From Asterias rubens (taxonomy: Eukaryota; Echinodermata; Asteroidea; Forcipulatida; Asteriidae), in assembly GCF_902459465.1 (NCBI RefSeq), contig NC_047066.1, forward strand, positions 17,797,047 to 17,861,046: a stretch of 64,000 nucleotides of DNA, read 5' to 3'. Shown piece after piece: positions 42,566-53,400 of this stretch. Within the stretch, counting starts at the first letter, position 1. Each line of letters opens with the position of its first letter. The position numbers were made by a program, and so were the translations under genes. The notes under the pieces were generated by a model that saw only the letters and a list, made by a program, of their open reading frames with translations, searched no databases and had not been told where the DNA came from.

Positions 42566-43749
42566 TTTTTCTTCAGTCTTAACAAAATTACAACCAGAAT
42601 CGTATAAAAAAGTCTCAAATACTTGTATGAGGTGTTCCTTGGTAAAAGCACTAATCGCATACAATTATATTATTTCTTTTGGTTTTATCCATTAGATACA
42701 CAGAAGAGAAATGCCTGGATTGATTGCAGGAAAATGTCCCCCCAAAGGCTTTCTGTGCCCAATTTCATGGCTCTTTCTTACTGTAAAGCAAACCGATGCT
42801 TACAGAAGCAGGGAATCCACGCTTACGTAAAGCAGATTTCACATAATTTTATAAGCAGGGAATGCGTACGAATGTGCAGATATTTGGTGGTGAGCAGAGC
42901 TATGAAATTGGGCCCTCATTATTCACCCAATTCACCTAATGTCATCATCATTAGAGCCAGTTTTCAGAACCAACACTCCTTCATATGAGATTTTACTAAT
43001 GGTTGTACCCGCAAGTTTAATTTATAGTTACTCTTATTCTCCACACCGTGCAAAGCTTCAAACAGTATTTACAATAATCTTTGTATTACCATTTTGGGAG
43101 TCAATTTCCCTGTGTATGTGCAGTATACTGCACATTTTAGGTGACATGGCATTAACAAGATTATGAGCATGGCATCATCAGTAGCCACATAAAGGGTGTA
43201 AAGGCTCAATACATAATATCATTTATTGTAAAGGAACATCTTTATTGAGCCAATGAGCAGCAAACAACGAACCTATGATTGAACATTTTACAATTTTGAG
43301 GAAGCAGTTTTGCCATCGTCCCTTTAGTCTACTTTGTCTTTTTCGATGTTTAATGTAGTGTATGAATGTATTAATAGTAGATCGTAATGTAGCACCATTT
43401 TTAACAATGTTTATTATTAAACTTGCTAAATGAATATTAATTTAAAACATTGATTTGAGTTTGTATGTTTTTGTTGTTGTAATGTGAGTAGTGAAGACTG
43501 CAGTAAGTTACCCTTCTACCATGTGATAATTCAGTTTCACCCTAGTTGGAATAGATTCACTGTGCCTGAAATTGATACAATGTGGTGAATCACAATGTAC
43601 ACAGTCAACCCTCCTACTGTCATACCATTCAATACCGTCTACACAGGTTTGAATGATAGATGTACTACACCAGCCTGCAATGATATCATGTGGTGAATGC
43701 ATCAACAGAGTTCACAGTCCACCCTCCTACTCTCTGACAATTCATGTCT

Positions 43750-44102
43750 TTAAAGACACTGGACACCTTCAGTAATTGTCATAGACCAGTCTTCTCGCTT
43801 GGTGTATCTCAACATATGCACAAAATAACAAAAAACCTGAAAATTTGAAGTACATGTAGCGAGCTAATAATGGAAGAAAAACACCCTTGTCCCACGAAGT
43901 TGTGTGCTTTCAGATGCTTATATACAAAGTTTCAAAATCAAATTCAAATATTTTAGCGAGAAAAAACTTATTTCTCGAAAAATGACATTACTTCCGAGGG
44001 ACCTGTTTCTCAAAATGTTTTATAGTATAAATTCTTCATTGATCGCTAACAAATATGCTAACAATTATTTTGAGCAATTACCAATAGTATTCATGCCTTT
44101 AA
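43750..44102. mobile_element. TTAA-flanked miniature element A8
   Basis: TTAAAGACACTGGACACC to AATAGTATTCATGCCTTTAA with the shared family A interior in reverse orientation to A7. Confidence 0.7.
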
Positions 44103-44354
44103 TGATAGATTCACTATGCCATGCTGCAATATGATAGATGTACATGTACGTGGTAAACGCATCTACACAGTGAACAAGTATGTAGTTCTGAGCATGATCA
44201 CTCCACCACATGAAATCTTTGCAGTTAAATGTTTGATCAACTCACTAGCAAATACCAATGAAAGTAGGAGCGTTTGGCTTCAGACTTGCAACCCCACCCC
44301 TCAAACAAAGGTAAAATTGTAAAATTGGGAGACCATCAACAATAGGGCTAGGCA

Positions 44355-44598
44355 GGGCCCAATTTCATAGCGCTGCTAAGCACACAAACTTACTTAGCAT
44401 GAAAATTCTTCCTTGATAAAAACAGGATTACCAACCATATTTCCATTTGTTGCATATTGCTTGTTACTTGTATTCAGCTGTTGTTTGTTTATCCTCCATA
44501 ACACGTGGAAATTTGGTTGGTAATTCTGTTTTTATCGAGGCCACAGTTTCATGCTAAGCAAATTTGTGTGTGTTTCGCAGCGCTATGAAATTGGCCCC
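44355..44598. mobile_element. Palindromic element C2
   Basis: GGGCCCAATTTCATAGCGCTGCT to its inverse, with internal CAGGATTACCAACC and GGTTGGTAATTCTG arms. Nested in the middle of, or beside, a family 3 SINE (GGGAGACCATCAACAATAGGGCTAG precedes it). Confidence 0.75.
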
Positions 44599-45540
44599 AA
44601 GTCAGTTTGTTAAGCGCTAGTGTGGCAGGACATTATGTCCTCTAGCCCATTCTAATTTCCCATATGGGGGACATAATCTCCAGCGTACAAAATTCCCTGG
44701 GACACTGGCACGTTAATCTGGAGGTCGAAGGTTCAAACCCTGTTATAGTCAATTTTTCTTTGTTCACCCCATACTTCTAAGCAAAGTGTGTCATCACAAT
44801 ACAAATCACCAAGTGGTATTGAAAACTCATTCTATGGTGGATCTTAGTGCATTGTGAAATGAAGTCACAAAGAAGTTTAGTTTTGCGACTAAATTTACTG
44901 ACTAATATTTTCCAATACAAGCTTTATGGAATTGACCAATGCATTGACATGTTGGGTATCTTTAATAAACAGAAAATTAAAACAAAGCAAACAGTAAATA
45001 ACTAGTTAAATCTAGAGTTGTTTATTAAATTGCCCCAGCCAGCACAGATTAAAACATAATATGCAAATCTGTAAACATCTTAACTTACAATCTTTCAAGC
45101 ACATTTTTGAATACATAAAAAATAACTACATTGTATAAAAACATTTTATTAAGGTTTTATTATTACACAGCTACACCATCATAGAACAAACTATCTGATA
45201 ATTTTTAAAGCATGATTTAGTAATATAAAATAAATTGCATTGATACAAATTTCTCAGAAATCTTGATCGGGACTTTTGCACACACAGTTAATTATTAAAA
45301 ATGTAATCCACTCATTTTATAAAAAGTTACCCATCTAAAAAAACGAATGGCACTCCGCACTTTATGCTAGACTTGTAGCCAAGTCTCCCTGGTTGTGGGG
45401 TAATGATTCAGGTCTCTGCGACAGAATACTGCCCTCGCACGAAGCTGCTGGCTGCCGACTACTCCCCCAATGAGACTGCCCAGAGCGAGAGCAGTAGTCT
45501 TGCGAGAAAATAGCAAGTGTCGCGGGAAGCTCGTTACTCA

Positions 45541-45786
45541 TTGGGTGCGTTCGTTTAGCTTCCCTGGGTCGACCCCGGTCTGCCCCGGTACGTTCGAATA
45601 GCTTTGACGGGGCTCACCCGGGTCAGCCCCCAGTGCCCTGCTTGTGGAGTGGGTCACTTGGGGGTGACCTGAGGTGCATGCCGTCACCACGAGAGGGCGA
45701 GTGTGATCGTTTGATTAGCTCTTGTCAGGGGCTCACCCGAGTGAGCACTGCGGTGTTGACCCAGGGAAGCTAAACAAACGTACCCA
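45541..45786. mobile_element. GC-rich foldback element
   Basis: TTGGGTGCGTTCGTTTAGCTTCCC with TGGGTCGACCC on the left is mirrored by GGTGTTGACCCAGGGAAGC and TAAACAAACGTACCCA on the right. GC content stands well above the surrounding spacer. Confidence 0.75.
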
Positions 45787-45849
45787 GTATTTAGGAGTAG
45801 GATGCCCATATCAACAATTTAGCACCAGCCGCAGCCGTAAAATTGGACG

Positions 45850-46208
45850 TGTCATAGCCTTGCTCAAGGCAGTCCAATTATTCACTCCGTAAAAAGACCA
45901 CCGCTGTACAAAACCCACCCGCATACAGTGTGTGTAATGTGTGTAACCGCATCACACGACACGACGCCCCATACACATCCGCATGAGCTGGCCGCATGAG
46001 TTATCCGCATGCGCAGGCCGTGCGGTTAGTGTTACGAGTGCGGATGACTTGTGCACAGTAGTCGTACGATGGGTGTTCAGCGATGTGACCGTGTATACGG
46101 GTGGGTCGTGCGGTGTATTTACACACACTACGCACAGTCTGTACGGATGGGTTTACAACAGCGTCTTTTTCGGAGTGAATAATGCCACTGCCTTGAGCAG
46201 ACATGGCA
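45850..46208. mobile_element. Long CG-rich foldback element
   Basis: CTTGCTCAAGGCAGTCCAATTATTCACTCCG with AAAAAGACCACCGCTGTA on the left, CAGCGTCTTTTTCGGAGTGAATAAT with GCCACTGCCTTGAGCAGACA on the right. The inverse match continues to a centre near CCGCATGCGCAGGCC at about 46005, giving arms of about 175 bases. Confidence 0.75.
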
Positions 46209-47026
46209 AGACTGATTATTTGCCTTTGAGTTACATGTGTCAAAGTTCACACACCAACTGTTTATATTTGAGTTAAAATGTCCATTTTCATGTAGATGAC
46301 ATACATGTAATGCATGAAAGATAAAACAAATTATCAAAGCACTGATGAAAAAATAGCCTTAATATAAACAGTGGACAAACTGTCCACAATCATGGAGCCC
46401 AGACAGCTTCATCAATACAGCACTATGTGCTAACCACACTCAATTGTGTTTACATTAGAACTTCAACAAAGTTGGGCTAGTTATAAGTTCTACCCATTCA
46501 ACCATGTGCAAAAAACACAATTTACTCTGCACTTTCCATGACTTCTGTGAAAAAAAAGTCAACGGTTGGGATTTGAACTAACAACATTTGCCATTCAAGA
46601 GCAGATATCTTACCACTCCATTGAAACTGCCCGGTACAACTTTAATAACGGATAAAAACCCTGTACATGTATATGTATAAGTACCAAGGTTTCGTTTGGA
46701 AAGGAATAAATTTGATTTGGCTGTGCAGATTCTTCCTACAAGGTGGTATTAAATCCATCAAAACCAAGCAAAACCAGGGGAAAGATTCTATTCTTCTGAT
46801 AGTGAATCAGAGATTATTATATAGGAATCGCCAGAGCAAAAAAACAGCTCTCAAAACAATTTCTAATGAATCTGGGAATGGTTTTTGAAACATCTCTAAC
46901 TACAGAAAAGCATGGAATGTTCACAGTGTGAGCACCAGTAATAAACACCTAGTGGATTTGGTTGCATAATTCCTTCCCTGCTTAACAGAAACTGTTATTA
47001 TAATAAGTATGCCTTAGGTGAGCACC

Positions 47027-47414
47027 TTACAGGCAGTGGACACTATTGGTAATTGTCAAAGAATAGCCTTCATAGTTGGTGTATCTCAACATATGCATAA
47101 CAAACCTGTGAAAATTTGCGCTCAATCGGTCATAGAACTTGCGAGATACATGTATGAATGAAAGAAAAAAACATTCTTGTCACACGAAGGTGTGTGCGTT
47201 TAGATGGTTGATTTCGAGACCTCAAGTTCTAAATCTGAGGTCTCGAAATCAAATTCGTGGAAAATTACTTCTTTCTCAAAAACTATGGCACTTCAGAGGG
47301 TGCCGTTTCTCACAATGTTTTATACCATCAACCTCTCCCCATTACTCGTCACCAAGAAAGGTTTTATGGTAATAATTATTTTGAGTAATTACCAATAGTG
47401 TCCACTGCCTTTAA
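47027..47414. mobile_element. TTAA-type miniature element A9
   Basis: CAGGCAGTGGACACTATTGG to AATAGTGTCCACTGCCTTTAA; internal hairpin GACCTCAAGTTCTAAATCTGAGGTC; colinear with A3. Confidence 0.7.
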
Positions 47415-47665
47415 ATGTCATTGTTCTGCATTTTGCTTTTAAAAGCGAAAGTGACATGATTAGGTGAAACATGCATAAAAATTACCATATGGTACGCATC
47501 CTGATTTCATGTAAATTAGTGCATAACAGTATTAAGGTTCAAAAGTTCATTATTTTAAAAATAATTTAACACATCTATAGAGATAAAGGCCTGAAAATTA
47601 GACTTGAACTTAAGCCATGCATTATCTCTTAATATCAAGGTCTGTTGTTAACAATTAACGTAATC

Positions 47666-47863
47666 AGGGCCAAGTTTTATAGCTCTGCTTACCGCCAAAT
47701 TCTGCGCTTACCAACACCATTCTGCATGCGCCAAAGTAAAATGGAGTACCACACCCACAAGCCAAATTTCCCCGCTTACCCATGAAATATGCTTGACAGA
47801 CTTCCCTGCTTCCGCAAGTGCTGAGTCTTTGCCTGGTAAGCAGAGCCATGAAATTGGTCTCAG
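47666..47863. mobile_element. Palindromic element C4
   Basis: GGGCCAAGTTTTATAGCTCTGCTTACC to GGTAAGCAGAGCCATGAAATTGG, inverse ends; interior GCGCTTACCAACACC. Same subfamily as 63076-63319. Confidence 0.65.
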
Positions 47864-48949
47864 GTTATTTCATAACACTTAAGCCAGGTCCATACTCCCT
47901 GCAATTGCGATACCAAATTTGACATCACAAATTTGCAACGAATAATTCATACAAGTTGCTCAACTCCTACGATACATTCGCAGCGAAAACAGATGTGACG
48001 TCAAATATCGGATGGCATTGCAGAAAGTATGAACCAGGCTTGACTGTTCAAAAGAGTTCTGTAAAATGTGCGCTTGAACTATCCTCTTTAACGGTCAAAA
48101 TTTAGTGTTACAGCTGCCAATTTTTCAAAAAGAACATTAACACTAATATAAAACAAAATTTAAAAAGGCAATTACATTCAAAATCAAATTAATCCCTAAA
48201 ATAGTGATGGCCGAATGCATATTTTCCTTCCTAACTTTCCCCCTGTGTTTATTTTGCTTAACAATTAACTGACCTTCAACTAACACTCTAAAGTAGATTG
48301 TGTTTGATAGTGAGAGTCCAAGTTAAATGCATAACTTCCACCAGACTTTAACAAAAAACACTTTCGTATTAGTCCTTGCGTAATTATACACTCATAATTA
48401 TTACATGCAAATTTAACATACTATTAAATTATTAAATTATTGCTTATTTACAATTCAGTCCTGTATATTTAAAATAAAAATGACATTCATACCGCACATT
48501 TTCAATACAAAAACAATCAAAAGCCCCTTACAACAAAAATGATTACGATGAACTAAAACATTGACATTTATATGACATTCATAAATACCTCAGACAGTTT
48601 CGCTATTCCTATTGGTGGAGAGCGCGTCACGTGGGTGTGTATAAAACTTTGTTTATGACCGGTAAAAAGTGTTAATTCATGGGCGTGACACGCGACCTTG
48701 CACCTGTTCTTTTAGGACAGTTTCTTCATTCCTATTGGTCGAGAGCAACGGCTGAAACGGCTGTGCCACATCACGCGATACGCGCGACACGCACAGCATT
48801 CCCTTATAAGGAGTTGTTTACCCGAGGGCGGCGGAGGGCTTTACCATTTCATAGCTGGAGGGGTGTTGTGTTGAAAGAAATCATTTAACAATTATAATTT
48901 TTGCATTTAATTTACTTTTTGACCAAAAAGTGATGATGTTTTTGACCGA

Positions 48950-49135
48950 AAAGGTATTTATGAATGGGAATCAAAGTGTGTTGAATAGGTTTTCAACTAG
49001 TGGTTTAAACCCGCCGAGGTTCTTTATAATTTACCTCGACTTTGTCTCGGTAAAATTATCAAGAACCAGGCCTCGTTGGGATTAAACCACTAGTTGAAAA
49101 CCTGTTCACCACACATTGATTCCCTTATTTATATG
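48950..49135. repeat. Palindrome with 80-base arms
   Basis: GGGAATCAAAGTGTGTTGAATAGG, TTTTCAACTAGTGGTTTAA and CCTCGACTTTG are mirrored by CTCGG, TTAAACCACTAGTTGAAAA and CACCACACATTGATTCCC. The segment 48600-48900 just before it has two copies of ATTCCTATTGGTSGAGAGC and looks like another part of the same or a nested element. Confidence 0.7.
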
Positions 49136-50071
49136 ACTGTAAGGTCCACGGATCATGTTTAAAGCAGAACCAAGTTCTTAAAGGCAACCATGTTTGACAC
49201 TGCAATGATGTTTTCGTGTTTTTTATATACTACAGTACAATGAGTCACATTTGCTGTGTCGGATTGGTAATAGTTTTGTTGAAGCAAAGTTCTAGTTTTC
49301 ACTAGACCAAGTCCGTACCATGTAGCAACTTCAGTTGATTTTTCACTGTATTCAGTAAATCACAATTCTTGAGTTGGGGACCTCTTCTTATCTTCAGTTT
49401 CATGTAAAGTGTACCTTGAGAATTTCTTTAGCGCAAGATTATAACAGAATAAAGAGAACCCTGAAGACATTTAACTCAAAATGGAGAAAAATTTTACTTT
49501 TTTGATTTTCACATTCAATTGTTAAATCTCATGACACAGTTAAACTCAGCTGCTGTGCTGAAGGTAGCAGGGAACCGGTAGAAAAATTACAAATCACACA
49601 GAATCTGGTTTGTTCCCTTCTTTTGCTTGGCAATGAGTTTCTTACTTGGCACATAGGTGTGTTATAGATGTTCCCCTTGGTTTGTCAATAATTATTGTTA
49701 AAGTCAATTGGCCATTATTATTAGTAATCATTCATAAAGCTTTTCTAGGATAAAATTTGTGAAAAGGTTGCGGACAAAAAAGTTTGCTGCACCAATGGTT
49801 GTTTCATCTTTATTTATAGTTGAGTCTGGCCCAAATAACCAATAGGCTCAAGTTTCAACATGCCCGTCTGTTTAGTTGTTGGGAAAATAGCTGAAGTTTG
49901 GCCTAACAAAACGAACTTCATTAATTTTGCCTTGTTTAGTGGTAGTCTAAAAGCGTCTTTTTGAAAAGGGTGCAGGGAACAAAAATCAAGAAATAGAAGA
50001 TCCTACAAGTTACTTAACATGTGATGGTGGTTCAGAGTTTTCTGAAAAACTTGTCTTTGTTATGTTTCTGT

Positions 50072-50077
50072 TTTATT
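50072..50077 (-). promoter_or_regulatory. Candidate GLTP polyadenylation signal
   Basis: AATAAA on the minus strand, about 370 bases after the GLTP stop. A 3' UTR extending further is possible. Confidence 0.35.
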
Positions 50078-50444
50078 GGAAGTTTATAACACAGGCTAAA
50101 AGTATAACATTTTATATATTTTAACTTGTATAAATAACTTTACATTCACACATCAACCACAAGAAAAGATTTGTTAAGGAAAGTAAAAAAAGTAAAAGTA
50201 AAATCTGCCCCAAGACACTATGGCTCATCATGCCGATGGCCGAGAGTAGTTTGATTCTCCCTGGACAGGATACCAGTCTATTGCGTGTTACTCCCAGCTC
50301 AAACTGGTACCCATTTTGTACTCCTGGGTGGGGAAAAGCAATTATGATCAAGTGCCTTGCTCAAGGGCACAAGTGTCGCATCTGACCAAGGAACCATGAG
50401 CCTATATATATTAAATATGTTAGTGTTTTTTAAAAAGATAAATA

Positions 50445-53400
50445 TTATTTTGGATCCAGTCCGTTAAATACAAAGAGTTCTACAATAGTGTTCACCTGAT
50501 CTTGAAGACACAGCTGGTATTCTTGTACATCTTGAACCACAACATCGTCTGGTTCCCCGTTCGATAAGCTCTTGAGGAGATCAGTGTAATAAGGAGCTGC
50601 ATGGAAAGCCACCTGAAACAACAGAGTAGAAATTATCAAATACTACTTGGTTTTACTTTTACACCGATGTGTGACAGCACTGTTTACTCAGTACTTTCCA
50701 GAGTTCTGTGAAAACAATCACAGGACTATAACTCAAGTGGGGTTCAAATCCACGACCTTTGCCAATCTAGAGCAGATGTCTTACCAAGTAGACTACCAGG
50801 CCTCAACCTTCAGAGGGGCAAGGCCACTTGGCCTTAAAAGCTCCAAAAAAGAAAGGGGCACCAAGGCCAACTGAAAAATATTAAGAAAATTAATTCCCTG
50901 CATTCTAATCTGAAGAAAAAAGATCAATTAGTCTCTGGCTCACCACTACCCCAACTCTGCGAGACAAACGAGCCCCAGTCCCCCACGCCAACAACCCACC
51001 AACAACCCGGAGGCTCAGCTAAATCCAATGATTTGGAAAAATAAAATTGTAAAATGTTTTTCATAAATATGATTATGAAAATTAAAAATGAACCCCTACC
51101 CCCTTAGCACAAAATAATTGGCCTAGCATTTTTGTTAAACTTGTAAGTTGTATTGTGCATGCCGGCGTTTATGCCAAGCTAGACTGCGCTAAATAATATT
51201 ATAAATACTATAGAAATGTAAACAACACCCCCTAATTAAAAAACGCTTCATAAGTTGGCACTTTGCAGCCACTCCAGCCCTTTCGCCGTCCTGCTTATTT
51301 TTGCATCTTTTGTGGGATGACATGCTGATCAATAATGAGATTGATGGAGTATGATGATTTCCAAAATTAGGGCTCTGCCATTACCTCCATAATCCGATTT
51401 TGAAGTTTTACAATTCCACGCTTGTTTTATGTTGTGTGTACACAAACATGTGTTTGGCAATGAAAAAGAAAGTCGCAAGGCAGGCAGATCACTGGTAGTG
51501 GTGGGTCACAAACAATAATCCAGTACAAGCCTTGGACACCAGCGAAATAGCCAGGGAAAAAACATGGACTGTATCCTGCCCCGAGCAGACCACACTTAAC
51601 TTTTGTACAGTGTTTTTCAGTTTTCTATGGCAGTGTTTTGAAAAGAAAAAAGGAAATCAGCTGATCAGCTGAAAAGTTGCGTGCCTGTTTCATTATTATT
51701 GTGGTTTAGCTGCACGTTACACGAGCAAAAACCTGAACAAGAACGCCAGAAAAGTTTGTTGTAAAAATCTTGCGTTTTAAGCACACATGAAGTTACTACT
51801 TCTCACATCAGGTAGGTACCTGCAGAAGTCATATATGAACATGAAATAAGCCCTAGAAACGACACAATTTTCTGACGTTCACGTTTTACTCGCGTAACGT
51901 GCACCTAAACCTCCCTGATAACTCAAAGTTGATGTTTACCTCAACAAGGTTTTTCACCATCCAGTTATGATATACTTGCAGTGTGTCTTTGTATGCTTGT
52001 TTAAGGGATGGAACGATGCTGTTGTCCTTTATGTTGCCTGCCGCTAAGTTCTTCAGTATGTTGCATACAAAATTAAGAGCTCTGCAAACAAAAATATTGC
52101 CACAAGAATAACTTGAGAAAATGTCATCTTTTTCAACCTTTTTTTAGTTGATCAGTGTGCATCCATACTCTTTGTCAATTCTTTCCTTTCAAAAGTAAAA
52201 GTTTTTTTGACATCCCCTTCAGGTGATCCCCATGCTGCCACGTTCCAGGTTGTATCGTAACTTTGAGTGTGATCCCTGGCAACCCCAAACAAATTTGTTG
52301 TCAAAATTAGGGAGACCAACAACATGAATAGAGCTAGATAGTTGGTATAGTGCCGCGAGTTAATCCGGAGGTCGCAGGTTCCAATCCCACTTTAGCAAAT
52401 TTGTCTTTGTTCATCCCAAAATTAGTTTAAAGGAACACGTTGCCTTGGATCAGTCGAGTTGGTCTTTGAAAAGCAATCTGTTATCGGTTGTTATAAAATG
52501 CATATGGGTAGAAAGATGTTGTAAAGGTAGAATACAATGATCTACACAAATATGCCTTGAAATTGCATTTTTTTTTTTACCTCGTCGACTAACACGGTCG
52601 GCCATTTATGGGAGTCAAATTTTTGACTCCCATAAATGGCCGACCGTGTTAGTTCGCGACGTAAAAGGAAAACCGTGCAATTGTGAGTGATACTTGTGTG
52701 GATCATTATATTCTACTTTTAAAACATCTTTCTAACCATATGCATTTCAAAACAAACAGTTTCAAACGCTTTTTATAGACCAACTCGTCCGATCCAAGGC
52801 AACGTGTTCCTTTAAATTTACCCGGTCAGTTAGCCCTTGTGGCGTATTACTTGAATCTTATAAAGGGTTAAGAATATTACCTGCTGAGCCATAGTAATGC
52901 TTCTGTTGTAGAACCACCTTTGAACGCAGTTCCATTGTTCACATCTACCTCAATGATATCTGCTAGAGTGGGATACTTAGCAGGATCTTCTGTATACCGT
53001 TTTCTCACCCTCTGGAAATATCAAGAACAATATAGTCATGGCCATTGAAATTGGGAAAAACATGATCTAGCTTCCTAAAGCACAACAGTTAGGTTGTGCT
53101 TTTCCTTAGGTAGTGTTGTAAACAGGTAGTGTTGAAAACAGGTACTGCTCACGTACTGTTGAAAACAGGTACCACTTAAAAACAGGTACTGCTTATGTAC
53201 TGTTGAAAACAGGTACCACTTAAAAACAGGTACTGCTTATGTACTGTTGAAAACAGGTACCCGTTTTCACTGGTTGTTCCCTGCTCCCTAGGGCAGAAAG
53301 ACTTGGTCTTATTTCTATTCAAGCAGCTCTAAAAAAAAAAATTGGTTCACAGCAAAATAGAAAAGCACGCCAGGGGTTTGATTCAGTGACCCCCGACCAG

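Larger units (their letters stand above)
39778..50444. other. Repeat-rich spacer between ELOB and GLTP
   Basis: No coding exon recognised in 10.7 kb. Contents in order: ELOB 3' UTR (AATAAA at 40266), an inverted-end element at about 40272-40485, SINE at 40745-40930, a G run at 41209-41226, a foldback at 42430-42565, C-type palindromes at 42757-42915, 44355-44598 and 47666-47863, family A elements at 43750-44102 and 47027-47414, foldbacks at 45541-45786 and 45850-46208, a SINE at 46495-46640, a palindrome at 48950-49135, a candidate GLTP polyadenylation signal at 50072-50077 and a SINE fragment at 50200-50395. Confidence 0.6.
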
